A DNA stretch of 10,057 nt from Bacillota bacterium (GTDB lineage: Bacteria; Bacillota; Bacilli; Alicyclobacillales; SLC66): contig JAKADD010000068.1 of NCBI GenBank assembly GCA_021820825.1, forward strand, positions 1 through 10,057. Reading direction: 5' to 3'. How positions within the stretch are numbered: the stretch's first letter is position 1; the number at the start of each line of letters is the position of its first letter. Positions 1 to 7,657 of the stretch are shown here, in pieces. Below the pieces are notes generated by a model, which saw only the letters and a list, made by a program, of their open reading frames with translations, was not told where the DNA came from and did no database searches. Made by a program: the position numbers and the translations under genes.

Positions 1-791
1 TGATCTTTGACAAGGCGTCCACGCGCACGCGCGTTTCTTTTGAAGTGGGTATGTTTGAACTGGGCGGGCACGCGCTTTTCCTGGCAGACAGCGCCACGCA
101 GTTGGGGCGCGGCGAGCCGCTCGCGGACACGGCGCGGGTGCTGTCGCGCTATGTCCACGGCATCGTCATCCGGACGCACGCGCACAAAAATGTGACGGAA
201 CTGGCGCAGTATGCTGCGGTTCCGGTCATCAACGGATTGACGGACGATCATCATCCCTGCCAGGCGCTCGCGGATTTGCTGACGATTCAGGAGCAGAAAG
301 GGCGGTTGCGCGGTCTTACCCTGGCCTATGTGGGCGATGGGAACAATATGGCGCATTCCCTACTGCAGGCGGCTTCTCTGGCGGGGATGCACGTTCGCAT
401 CGCCACTCCGCGGGGGTATGAGCCGCAGGACGCGGTCGTGCAGCAGGCCCGTCAGTGGGCGCGGACTGCACAGACAGAAGTGACGGTCACCACGGACGCG
501 CAGGCTGCTGTGCGAAACGCTGACGTCGTATACACGGACGTCTGGACCAGCATGGGTCAGGAAGCGGAGACGGCGGTGCGTCTGCAGAATTTCAGCCCAT
601 ATCGCGTCGACCAGACACTGATGAAGGCGGCAGACCCTGCTGCGCTGTTTCTGCATTGCCTGCCTGCCCACCGGGGGGAAGAGGTCACTGCGGATGTCAT
701 CGATGGGCCGCAGTCGGTCGTGTTTGATCAGGCCGAAAACCGTTTGCATGCGCAAAAAGCGCTGCTGGTCGCGATAATGGGAGAGGCATAA
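1..791 (+). CDS. argF: Ornithine carbamoyltransferase, 3' portion (5' end outside window)
   Basis: The enzyme transfers the carbamoyl group of carbamoyl phosphate to ornithine, giving citrulline, in cytoplasmic arginine synthesis. The frame is open from base 3 with no start in the window; 262 codons are visible, so about 45-50 N-terminal residues of a usual ~310 are missing. Numbering from the first full codon, the carbamoyl-phosphate motif STRTR is at 6-10, HPCQ at 84-87, the ornithine-side DVWTSMGQE at 179-187, and HCLPAHRG with the catalytic-loop Cys at 218-225. The SMG loop and HCLP motif separate it from aspartate carbamoyltransferase. The direction is biosynthetic, because argG follows 14 nt after the stop codon; no arcA or arcC is seen. 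The internal GTG at 45 is not the start, since family sequence continues upstream of it. I see no frameshift or missing catalytic residue. Confidence 0.96.
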   Translation, partial: IFDKASTRTRVSFEVGMFELGGHALFLADSATQLGRGEPLADTARVLSRYVHGIVIRTHAHKNVTELAQYAAVPVINGLTDDHHPCQALADLLTIQEQKGRLRGLTLAYVGDGNNMAHSLLQAASLAGMHVRIATPRGYEPQDAVVQQARQWARTAQTEVTVTTDAQAAVRNADVVYTDVWTSMGQEAETAVRLQNFSPYRVDQTLMKAADPAALFLHCLPAHRGEEVTADVIDGPQSVVFDQAENRLHAQKALLVAIMGEA

Positions 792-805
792 GGGGGATAT
801 TAAGC

Positions 806-2011
806 GTGAATGAGAAAAAAACGAAAATTGTGCTCGCCTATTCGGGAGGGCTTGACACATCTGTGGCTATAAAGTGGTTGCAGGAGACACACGGATATGA
901 TGTTGTCGCCATGTCCGCCGATGTGGGGGAAGGAAAAGATCTTTCATTCATACGCGACAAGGCGTTAGCCATCGGTGCGGTGGAGTCGCGGATGATCGAC
1001 GCGCGTGAACAGTTTGCAGAGGAGTTTATTCTTCCCAGTCTGTATGCAAACGCATTGTATGAAGGCGTGTATCCTCTGTCGGCCGCCTTGTCGCGACCGC
1101 TGATCTCACAGTTGCTCGTTAAAGTCGCAAATGAAATCGACGCCGGCGCGGTTGCCCATGGCTGCACGGGCAAGGGCAACGATCAGGTGCGTTTTGACGT
1201 GTCGGTGGCGGCGCTGTCGCCCGCTACGAAAGTGGTCGCTCCCGTGCGGGAATGGGCGTGGTCCAGAGATGAGGAGATCGCTTATGCGGAGCGCCATGGC
1301 ATTCCGGTGCCCGTGACACTGGACAGCCCGTTTAGTGTGGACGCCAACCTGTGGGGTAGAAGCTGTGAGGCTGGTGTGCTGGAAGATCCTTGGGCGGAGG
1401 CGCCGGAAGAAGCGTTTGACTGGACGGTCAGTCCGGAGGCGGCGCCTGATACGCCGCGCTACATCACGATTGCCTTCGCGGGGGGCCGACCAGTCAGCCT
1501 GGACGGAGAGCAGTTGCCGCTTGTCACGCTCATTGAACAGTTGAACGCAGTGGCTGGCGAACATGGAGTGGGCCGCATCGACCACATCGAAAATCGGCTT
1601 GTGGGAATCAAGTCGCGGGAAGTGTACGAAGCGCCCGCCGCCGTGACGCTGATCAAGGCGCACCAGGCGCTGGAATACTTGACGCTGACGCGGGAAGTCG
1701 CCCAGTTCAAGCCGCTCCTGGAGCAGAAATACACGGAACTCGTGTACAATGGACTCTGGTTCTCCGCGCTCAAATCGGCGGTTGACGCATTCATTATTGA
1801 GACGCAAAAATACGTGACGGGCACCGTAAAAGTGAAACTGTACAAAGGTCAGGCGAGCGTCGTCGCGTCTGAGTCGCCGTATTCGCTGTATAATAAGGAA
1901 CTGGCCACTTACGCTGCAGGGGATACGTTTGACCACAACGCCGCCGTGGGCTTCATTTCATTGTGGGGGTTGCCTACGCGTTTGCAGGCGAGCGTCGCCA
2001 AGGGCGAATAA
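806..2011 (+). CDS. argG: Argininosuccinate synthase
   Basis: The enzyme joins citrulline and aspartate using ATP to give argininosuccinate. The 401-aa length is normal for the bacterial type I family. Visible motifs are the PP-loop ATP site AYSGGLDTS (residues 11-19), the signature [12 protein letters not shown] (119-130), [13 protein letters not shown] (174-186), and a C-terminal [18 protein letters not shown] block that belongs to the oligomerisation arm. The start is GTG at 806. It is preceded by AGGGGGA at 791-797 with 8 nt spacing, and no ATG at the right place competes with it. The gene begins 14 nt after argF and ends 50 nt before argH, so the three are very likely one transcript. No ArgR-type operator is visible between them, so any operator should lie upstream of the window. 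Confidence 0.97.
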   Translation: MNEKKTKIVLAYSGGLDTSVAIKWLQETHGYDVVAMSADVGEGKDLSFIRDKALAIGAVESRMIDAREQFAEEFILPSLYANALYEGVYPLSAALSRPLISQLLVKVANEIDAGAVAHGCTGKGNDQVRFDVSVAALSPATKVVAPVREWAWSRDEEIAYAERHGIPVPVTLDSPFSVDANLWGRSCEAGVLEDPWAEAPEEAFDWTVSPEAAPDTPRYITIAFAGGRPVSLDGEQLPLVTLIEQLNAVAGEHGVGRIDHIENRLVGIKSREVYEAPAAVTLIKAHQALEYLTLTREVAQFKPLLEQKYTELVYNGLWFSALKSAVDAFIIETQKYVTGTVKVKLYKGQASVVASESPYSLYNKELATYAAGDTFDHNAAVGFISLWGLPTRLQASVAKGE

Positions 2012-2061
2012 CGGCAGGAACGGACGAGGACAGGCGTTAAAGAGCGGGAGGAGTTGCCTGG

Positions 2062-3468
2062 ATGACAAAGGGAAACGCCATGTGGGGTGGACGATTCAGC
2101 ACAAAACCGCACGAACTCGTGGAGGCGTTCAACGCCTCCGTTCATTTTGACCAGAGGCTGGCAATGCACGATATTGCCGGCAGTATTGCGCATGTCCGCA
2201 TGCTGGCGCGGCAGGGCATCATCGAGCAGGAGGAAGCTCTGCAGATCAGCGCCGGACTGCAGAGAGTGCGGGCGGAAATCGAGGCGGGCGATTTTGTCTG
2301 GCGCAGCAACCTGGAAGATGTGCACATGAATATTGAGCAGCGGCTGACGGAACTGGTGGGGCCGGTCGGCGGCAAACTGCACACAGCCCGCAGCCGCAAT
2401 GATCAGGTTGCGCTGGACATGCATCTGTTTGTGCGCGCGGAACTGGCGGTTGTGGCTGAGCTTGTGCAGCGTTTGCAGGAATCTATTGTGGACTGTGCGG
2501 AGCGCCATCTGGATGTGATCATTCCAGGGTTCACGCACATGCAGCGCGCCCAGCCGGTCCTGTTGGCGCATCATCTGCTGGCTTATTTCTGGATGCTGGA
2601 GCGGGATCGCAGCCGTCTGGCGGACGCGGCCAAACGGGCGGATATGATGCCGCTTGGAGCCGGGGCGATCGCGGGAACCACATTTGCGATTGACCGGGAG
2701 TCCGTGGCGGATGAACTGTCGTTTGGAGCGCTCTATGAAAACAGTATGGACGCGGTCAGCGACAGGGACTACGTGATCGAAACGCTGGCTGTTCTGTCGC
2801 TGATTGCCGTGCATCTGTCGCGGTTTGCAGAAGAAATCATTGTGTGGAATACGATGGAATTCGGCTGGATTGAACTGGACGACGCGTTTGCCACGGGGTC
2901 TTCGATGATGCCCCAGAAGAAGAATCCGGATGTCGCGGAGCTGGTCAGGGGAAAAGCGGGGCGGGTATTTGGACACCTGCTGGCGATGCTCGCGACCTGC
3001 AAAGGGCTGCCGCTCACTTACAACAAGGATCTCCAGGAAGACAAGGAAGGGCTCTTTGACGCGCTGGATACGGTGAAAGCGGGATTGGCGCTGTTCGCGC
3101 CGATGATTGCCACTATGACTGTGCGGCGTGATGTGATCGCCAGGTCGCTGGAACGGGATTTCAGCGCGGCCACCGATCTGGCTGACGACCTGGCCAGACG
3201 GGGACTGCCGTTTCGGGAAGCGCATGCGATTGTGGGGGGCGTTGTCGCCTATTGCGTGAATCAGGGGAAACTGCTCACGGAACTGTCGCAGGAGGAATGG
3301 CAGACCCTGTGCCCGGCGGCGCCATACGAGATTTTGCAGCGGCTGGTTCCGCAGGGCTGTGTGGAGGCGCGCGCCCACAGGGGCGGCACTGCGCCGTCTG
3401 CGGTCGCCGCGCAGCTGCAGATGGCGCGCAGCATCCTCTCTGGTCGGGGTGCACCGGGAGAGAGCTGA
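2062..3468 (+). CDS. argH: Argininosuccinate lyase
   Basis: The enzyme splits argininosuccinate into arginine and fumarate, the last step of arginine synthesis. It belongs to the fumarase/aspartase superfamily and is active as a homotetramer. The 468-aa length is normal. Visible motifs are TARSRNDQVALD (108-119), GFTHMQRAQP (156-165, with the conserved Thr-His pair), and the superfamily signature GSSMMPQKKNPD (279-290), which contains the mobile-loop catalytic serine. The C-terminal GGTAPSAV block is intact. The start at ATG 2062 has GGGAGGAG (2046-2053) 8 nt upstream. The ATG at 2080, which would begin the family-typical MWGGRF, has no comparable ribosome binding site, so the longer form is preferred; six extra residues are harmless. 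It follows argG by 50 nt. Confidence 0.97.
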   Translation: MTKGNAMWGGRFSTKPHELVEAFNASVHFDQRLAMHDIAGSIAHVRMLARQGIIEQEEALQISAGLQRVRAEIEAGDFVWRSNLEDVHMNIEQRLTELVGPVGGKLHTARSRNDQVALDMHLFVRAELAVVAELVQRLQESIVDCAERHLDVIIPGFTHMQRAQPVLLAHHLLAYFWMLERDRSRLADAAKRADMMPLGAGAIAGTTFAIDRESVADELSFGALYENSMDAVSDRDYVIETLAVLSLIAVHLSRFAEEIIVWNTMEFGWIELDDAFATGSSMMPQKKNPDVAELVRGKAGRVFGHLLAMLATCKGLPLTYNKDLQEDKEGLFDALDTVKAGLALFAPMIATMTVRRDVIARSLERDFSAATDLADDLARRGLPFREAHAIVGGVVAYCVNQGKLLTELSQEEWQTLCPAAPYEILQRLVPQGCVEARAHRGGTAPSAVAAQLQMARSILSGRGAPGES

Positions 3469-3497
3469 GAAGGTCCTGCACTCATCAGCCATTTTTT
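3464..3497 (+). terminator. Possible weak intrinsic terminator of the arginine operon
   Basis: GCTGA (3464-3468, overlapping the argH stop codon) can pair with TCAGC (3485-3489), and six T residues follow at 3492-3497. The stem is only 5 bp with a 16-nt loop, so termination may be partial. Its place between argH and a separate transporter promoter fits. Confidence 0.4.
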
Positions 3498-3506
3498 GCT
3501 ATGGAG

Positions 3507-3535
3507 TAGTGAATCTTGCTGCGTAATGGTAGAAT
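3507..3535 (+). promoter_or_regulatory. Candidate extended -10 promoter for the sugar transporter
   Basis: TGGTAGAAT at 3527-3535 matches an extended -10 element (TGnTATAAT) with one mismatch. The -35 at 17-bp spacing (TAGTGA, 3507-3512) is poor, as is usual for extended -10 promoters. Transcription would begin near 3542. If so, the upstream TTG 3516 and ATG 3534 cannot be the translation start of the transporter. Confidence 0.35.
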
Positions 3536-3542
3536 GAAAAAG

Positions 3543-3595
3543 TTGGGCGGTTGTTTATCATTCTTTGCGATCGCGCAATTTTGTCGTCCACCCAA
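3543..3595 (+). other. Nested inverted repeats in the transporter leader
   Basis: TTGGGCGG (3543-3550) pairs with CCACCCAA (3588-3595) apart from one C/A mismatch. Inside it, TTGCG (3565-3569) pairs with CGCAA (3574-3578) across an ATCG loop, followed by TTTT. The inner element resembles a minimal terminator or attenuator, but its 5-bp stem is weak. The role is unknown. Confidence 0.3.
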
Positions 3596-3599
3596 ATTT

Positions 3600-5048
3600 A
3601 TGTGCTTTTTAAACAGGTTCTATAACGGAGGGAAGGTCTTTGTCACGCACCAGCGTCCGAACACGGGGGCAGACGGCCCCTCTTCCGCCGCAGTCACTCG
3701 CGCCACCATTCCCATTGCCATCATCGCCGCCGTGGCGGGTTTACTGTTTGGCTATGACACCGGCATCATTTCCGGGGCTATCCTCTTTCTAAAAATAGAT
3801 TTCCATCTGACCGCCGGCAGTGAGGAATTTGTCGTTTCGTCTGTACTGATCGGCGCGGTACTCGGAGCCATGGTCGGCGGAAATCTGGCTGACCGTTTCG
3901 GTAGACGACGTATGATCATTGCGGCCGCTCTGGTATTTGTCGCAGCCGCCTTGGTCACCGCACTTTCCCCCACATTGACCGTGCTGGTTCTAGGACGGGT
4001 GGGAGTGGGGATCGCCATTGGCGCGGCGTCTTTTACAGCGCCACTCTATATTTCGGAAATCGCCCCCGCCCCTATTCGCGGCGCACTGGTCTCCTTAAAC
4101 CAGTTAGCGCTGACTGCCGGAATCGTCATCTCCTATCTGGTGGACTACGTACTGGCCAAGGCGGGAGACTGGCGGGCGATGTTCGGCTTTGCCGTGATCC
4201 CGGCCCTCGTCCTGTTTGTTGGCATGTTGCTGCTGCCCGAGTCCCCCCGTTGGCTCGCCGGGAAGGGGAAGACAGCGCAGGCGGAAAAAGTGCTCATGCG
4301 TCTGCATCATGAGGATGTTCCCGCCGAAATGGCGGAGATTGATCGAAGCAACCAAGACTCAAAAGATTCGGCGACATTATGGGCTCCGGTGCTGCGTCCT
4401 GCACACATTGTCGGCGTCGGACTCGCCATCTTTCAGCAAGTCACGGGCATCAACACCATTATTTATTATGCTCCGACCATTTTCGAAATGGCTGGCGTGC
4501 ATTCCAACACGGTGTCCATACTCGCCACGGTGGGGGTGGGAATGGTCAATGTTCTCATGACCATCGTCGCCATCCGGCTCATTGACAAAGTGGGACGACG
4601 GCCTTTGCTGCTTACAGGAACCTTCGGAATGGTAATCAGCTTGGGCGTGCTCGGGTTCGCCTTTCATCTTCACACTGTAAGTGCTGCCCTTGGATGGATT
4701 ACCGCCGCCAGTTTGATGGTGTATGTTGCTTCTTTTGCCATTGGTCTAGGCCCTGTTTTTTGGTTGCTCATCTCGGAGATTTATCCGCTAACGGTTCGCG
4801 GAAGGGCAATGAGCCTGGCAACGGTGATGAACTGGGCTGCCAATCTCGTCGTGGCTCTGACATTCCTGTCGCTGATTCAGTGGGCCGGACGTGGCAACAC
4901 GTTCTGGATTTACGGTCTGATTGGCATCGGCACTTGGGTTTTCATCTATAAACTGGTGCCGGAAACGAAAGGCCGCTCACTGGAATCCATTGAACAGCAC
5001 TGGGCGAATGCCTCGCAGAACCGCCAGAACGCTTCGCCCCCCGACTAA
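3600..5048 (+). CDS. Sugar porter family MFS transporter (proton symporter type)
   Basis: This is a 12-TM membrane carrier of the sugar porter family (XylE/AraE/IolT/GLUT relatives), likely importing a monosaccharide or polyol with protons. Numbered from ATG 3600 (482 aa), it shows GYDTG in TM1 (51-55), the loop 2-3 motif RFGRRR (99-104), PLYISEIAPAPIRG after TM4, PESPR after TM6 (213-217), substrate-site QQVTGIN in TM7 (279-285), DKVGRRP between TM8 and TM9, a GPVFWLLISEIYP block in TM10, and C-terminal VPETKGRSLE. The exact sugar cannot be read from sequence. The start is doubtful. In-frame options are TTG 3516, ATG 3534 and ATG 3600, and none has a convincing ribosome binding site downstream of the candidate promoter. 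The best site (GGAGGG, 3627-3632) points to TTG 3640 in another frame. The gene is flanked by the arginine operon and converges on a pseudogene; no sugar enzymes or regulator are nearby. Confidence 0.88.
   Translation: MCFLNRFYNGGKVFVTHQRPNTGADGPSSAAVTRATIPIAIIAAVAGLLFGYDTGIISGAILFLKIDFHLTAGSEEFVVSSVLIGAVLGAMVGGNLADRFGRRRMIIAAALVFVAAALVTALSPTLTVLVLGRVGVGIAIGAASFTAPLYISEIAPAPIRGALVSLNQLALTAGIVISYLVDYVLAKAGDWRAMFGFAVIPALVLFVGMLLLPESPRWLAGKGKTAQAEKVLMRLHHEDVPAEMAEIDRSNQDSKDSATLWAPVLRPAHIVGVGLAIFQQVTGINTIIYYAPTIFEMAGVHSNTVSILATVGVGMVNVLMTIVAIRLIDKVGRRPLLLTGTFGMVISLGVLGFAFHLHTVSAALGWITAASLMVYVASFAIGLGPVFWLLISEIYPLTVRGRAMSLATVMNWAANLVVALTFLSLIQWAGRGNTFWIYGLIGIGTWVFIYKLVPETKGRSLESIEQHWANASQNRQNASPPD
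3627..3642 (+). promoter_or_regulatory. Strong ribosome binding site with out-of-frame TTG
   Basis: GGAGGG at 3627-3632 lies 7 nt before TTG 3640. That frame reads about 50 codons to TAA and differs from the transporter frame. One extra G in the G5 run at 3665-3669 would join the two frames, giving a ~469-aa porter that starts MSRTSVRTRGADG, which is a normal length for the family. Confidence 0.5.
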
Positions 5049-5101
5049 GGGCCCACGCCATAAGCGGGCTGTTGCACGCAATGTTCACTCAATTTACACC
5101 G

Positions 5102-6935
5102 TCAACCAGAATGTGGACGAAGTGGACGCGGCGACGAACAGGGTCCGTTGCGTTTCGGTTGCGGATTGACTGCCTTTGCTATGAGTCCGGCGTAGAACTG
5201 GGCGCCTTCTGGATTGAGGTGAACGCCGTCGGGATAGAAGTATGCGTTCTTGCCTACGCTCGCCGTGTACCAGTTGAAGAGTGTGGTGTGAGGGAAGGTC
5301 TTCGCCACTTCCGCCAAGGTCGAGTTCACCACGCCCTCCCACGGACGGGGAACGCGGGTGTTCACCAGCACGATCTGTTGAACCTTTCCGAGCGAGTGCA
5401 GCGAGGAGATCAGCTGTTCATTGGTGAAAGAGCCATTTGTGTCCAACTTAATGATTACGCGTCGACCCAATTCGCCCTTCAACTTGAGATGGGCGGTCAC
5501 GGCCTGCGCCTGGAACATCTGGCGGCCGATCTGGGCGTCGATGACGATGCCTGGAAGGAGCTTTCGCAGGTAGGGCGCCGCATCGATCATGATCGATGCG
5601 CCGATCGCCGTGACGCCTTGACCCGCTTCCAGCGTTGCCTTGGCCGTCGCGCCGCAACCCGCCGCCGATCCCAGCCCCGACATGGGATTTCCAAGGGTTC
5701 CGGACGGCCTCGCCCGTCTGGCTGTATTCGAGCCGCTTGACGGTGTTGACTCGTGTTTTTGGAGCAGAGTCGACGCAGGACACGACGAATACGAACAGCG
5801 CACTCACTGAAGCAATCCTGACGCTGATCGACGGGCGACTCCGCCGCCATTCCCGAGTACGCGCCTGCTTCCACATCCTTCCCGCCGCTCCGTGGCGAAT
5901 GGGCTCCTCGACGAACCGCCACCTGAAGGATGGCGCGGGGGAAGTCGACTCCTCCCGTATCCACCGCTGGACTGGTCAATACGATGACTGGGTAGTGCCA
6001 GAGATAGATGCCGTAGGAGCGCACGCCAAAGCCACCGCAGGGGCTTCCAGCCCAGCGCCCGGCTGAGAAGGCTGGCCGGATGGGCGAGCGTGGCCACCGC
6101 CGCCGCGGCGGCCACGGACAGCAGCACCATTCCGCCCCGGTAGAGGAACATCTCGTACTGATTGGTCCGCCAGATCATGAAGAATACGACGAGCAGACCG
6201 ACCGCTCCGGCTAGATCAAGAGTCAAGCGCGCCCGGAGCGAGACTGTGGCGGAGAGCTTCCGACTCGGCCATACCAGGGCGAGTGCAGCTCCGATGAGCA
6301 GAGCGAAGGCCCGGGTGTCGGTGCCGTAATAGACCCGGCTCGGATAGGCGCCCGGCTGGTAGATCAGCGCCATGGCAAGCGCCGATGCCAGCGCGCCCGC
6401 GAGGGTCAGCAGACCAGCCGTCTTCGCCGCAGTGCGCCGCGAAACCCAAGGGCGAGCGCCAACGGCCAGAGCAGATAAAACTGCTCCTCCACTGCAAGCG
6501 ACCAGAGGTGGCCGAGCGGGGAGGGCGGTCCAAAGCGGGCGAAGTACGAGACACATGGTGAAAGATGAACCACCAGTTGCAGACGAACAGCATGGCCGCC
6601 AGTACGTCGCCGCGCAACGGTGGCAACTGGGCGCGTTCAAAGAGCGTGCTCCACGCCGCAACCACCACAAGCATGACAAGCAGCGCGGGAAGCAGTCGAC
6701 GGGCGCGCCGCAGCCAGAAGTCTTTTAGATTGAGACGCCCGCTGCGGTTCCACTGAGCGACAAGAAGATCCGTGATGAGATACCCGGACAGCACGAAGAA
6801 CACGTCGCCACCCAGGAGCCCGCCGGGCGCCCAGGCCAAGTTGAGATGATAGGCGATGACGGCGAACACCGCCAAGGCCCGCAGTCCATCCAGCCCGGCC
6901 ATGTAGCGTCCGCTGCTCTTGATCGGCTCCGGCAT
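5102..6935 (-). pseudogene. Broken acyltransferase-3/SGNH O-acyltransferase (OatA-like)
   Basis: Intact relatives (~600-650 aa) carry an N-terminal multi-TM acyltransferase-3 domain and an extracytoplasmic SGNH domain, and O-acetylate cell-wall or surface polymers. ATG 6935 has AGGGGG upstream. Read on the minus strand, the blocks are: GLDGLRALAVFAVIAYH, GGDVFFVLSGYLI and FWLRRARRLLP to about 6550; YFARFGPPSPLGHLWSLAVE and EQFYLLWPL in a second frame, stopped by TGA at 6408-6406; ALIYQPGAYPSRVYYGTDTR and later TMs in a third frame to about 6030; RSYGIYLWHYPVIVLTSP to about 5922; RFVEEPIRHGAAG plus linker; then the SGNH part with GASIMID, NTRVPRPWEG and DGVHLNPEGA, ending at 5102. Frame changes lie near 6547-6552, 6408-6425, 6024-6034, 5917-5923 and 5640-5740. 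At 5920 about 10 residues of the usual last TM also seem deleted. All ORFs antiparallel to it are shadows. Confidence 0.85.
5579..5600. repeat. Perfect 22-bp palindrome inside the pseudogene
   Basis: The 11-nt arm CGCATCGATCA (5579-5589) is followed immediately by its exact reverse complement (5590-5600). On the minus strand it encodes the GASIMID nucleophile block of the SGNH domain. It may be chance built from GATC/CGAT words, or a protein-binding or cruciform site. Confidence 0.85.
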
Positions 6936-7088
6936 GCTGGCACCCCCTGTTCCCTTGTAAGCCGATACGCTGCATGGTTGCGTCGATTGCAAGAGAAAAC
7001 CGGAACAAGTGAAAAACAAGCCGGGCCACACCGACTTCAATTTTAGCCTCGCCGTGTACGCAGGATCATTTTCTCCCCACTTCATCGG

Positions 7089-7112
7089 CAACTGCATAAC
7101 TCATGCAAGTTG
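7089..7112. repeat. Inverted repeat in the 6936-7214 intergenic region
   Basis: CAACTGCAT (7089-7097) pairs with ATGCAAGTTG (7103-7112) with a single bulged A and a 5-nt loop; a G-T and a G-C pair can extend the stem. It lies between the divergent pseudogene and the repeat-protein gene, upstream of the candidate promoter, so an operator or a terminator remnant is possible. Apart from this, the promoter and the ribosome binding sites, I see nothing in 6936-7214. Confidence 0.5.
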
Positions 7113-7151
7113 TCCCTTCGCACTGCAGATATTGTCGCTCCGACTGAACTT

Positions 7152-7180
7152 TTGTCCATGTCGTAGTGCACAACTATGGA
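7152..7180 (+). promoter_or_regulatory. Candidate sigma-A promoter of the two-gene cassette
   Basis: TTGTCC (7152-7157) and TATGGA (7175-7180) are 17 bp apart, each matching four of six consensus bases. The predicted start near 7187 leaves a short leader before the GGGGGGAA ribosome binding site and ATG 7215, and rules out ATG 7176 as the start. Confidence 0.35.
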
Positions 7181-7214
7181 ATACAGTGTGACTGACGGAT
7201 TTGGGGGGAACCTT

Positions 7215-7613
7215 ATGACACCGAAGAGCATTTGCATCCAGGACCTCAATGCGGCGATTGCCTTTGCCAAGCAGCTCAAGGTTAACATCGCGCAAGGCAA
7301 ATATAGACTGGCGATTGACGGGATCTCAGATCTACTGTTCGTTTTGGGGCGGGCATTGACCTGCATCAACCGTCTGGAGTTCATTCGCGGGAAGAAAACC
7401 ATCCCATCCATTGCGCCTATTCCGACTGCCAAGTCAAAGACAGCTCCTGCCCGTAACAGAGCCGAGTGCATCCGGTTCGTGGACCTTGCGATATCCAACT
7501 TTGAGACAGCCAAGCGGTTCGTCCAACAGGGCAGGTATGAAGACGCTGAAAACGCGATCGCAGCGACATTGACCGGCAAGATACTGCGTTGCGTAAACCG
7601 CTTGCGTTCCTGA
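7215..7613 (+). CDS. Unrecognised 132-aa helical protein with an internal duplication
   Basis: I do not recognise a family. The protein has no signal peptide or TM segment and should be cytoplasmic and mostly alpha-helical. It consists of two copies of one unit, residues 7-54 and 85-130, joined by a Pro/Lys/Ala-rich linker (about 58-82). Aligned with one two-residue gap, the copies share about 16 of 46 positions. These include an opening Cys-Ile, an AQGKY/QQGRY turn, a Gly-x-x-Leu and a closing CINRL/CVNRL. Each unit looks like a helical hairpin, so the whole may be a four-helix bundle. ATG 7215 is preferred over ATG 7176 because GGGGGGAA (7203-7210) sits 4 nt upstream. The NDT gene follows after 44 nt on the same strand, suggesting co-transcription and perhaps joint function. 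A HEPN-type fold was considered, but no Arg-x4-6-His motif is present. Confidence 0.8.
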   Translation: MTPKSICIQDLNAAIAFAKQLKVNIAQGKYRLAIDGISDLLFVLGRALTCINRLEFIRGKKTIPSIAPIPTAKSKTAPARNRAECIRFVDLAISNFETAKRFVQQGRYEDAENAIAATLTGKILRCVNRLRS

Positions 7614-7657
7614 TCGAGCCACTGAATAAAGCGGTGTAAACGCAATGGGGGATTGGC

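Noticed and set aside
1909..3492. Minus-strand 527-codon ORF
   Set aside because: It lies wholly opposite argH, which has every family motif and a proper ribosome binding site; the reverse frame is Arg/His/Gln-rich without motifs.
3600..5048. Assigning a specific sugar or a name such as xylE, araE or iolT to the MFS porter
   Set aside because: The visible motifs are shared by the whole sugar porter family, and no neighbouring catabolic gene indicates the substrate.
5052..5068. Possible terminator between the transporter and the converging pseudogene
   Set aside because: Only about five pairs form, with a bulge, and no T-run follows on either strand.
5072..5740. Plus-strand 222-codon ORF
   Set aside because: It is antiparallel to the SGNH part of the pseudogene, is rich in Arg and has no family motifs; it is a shadow of GC-rich coding sequence.
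6098..6113. GC-only palindrome around CCGCCGCGGCGG
   Set aside because: It is explained by a run of alanine codons in a TM segment of the pseudogene.
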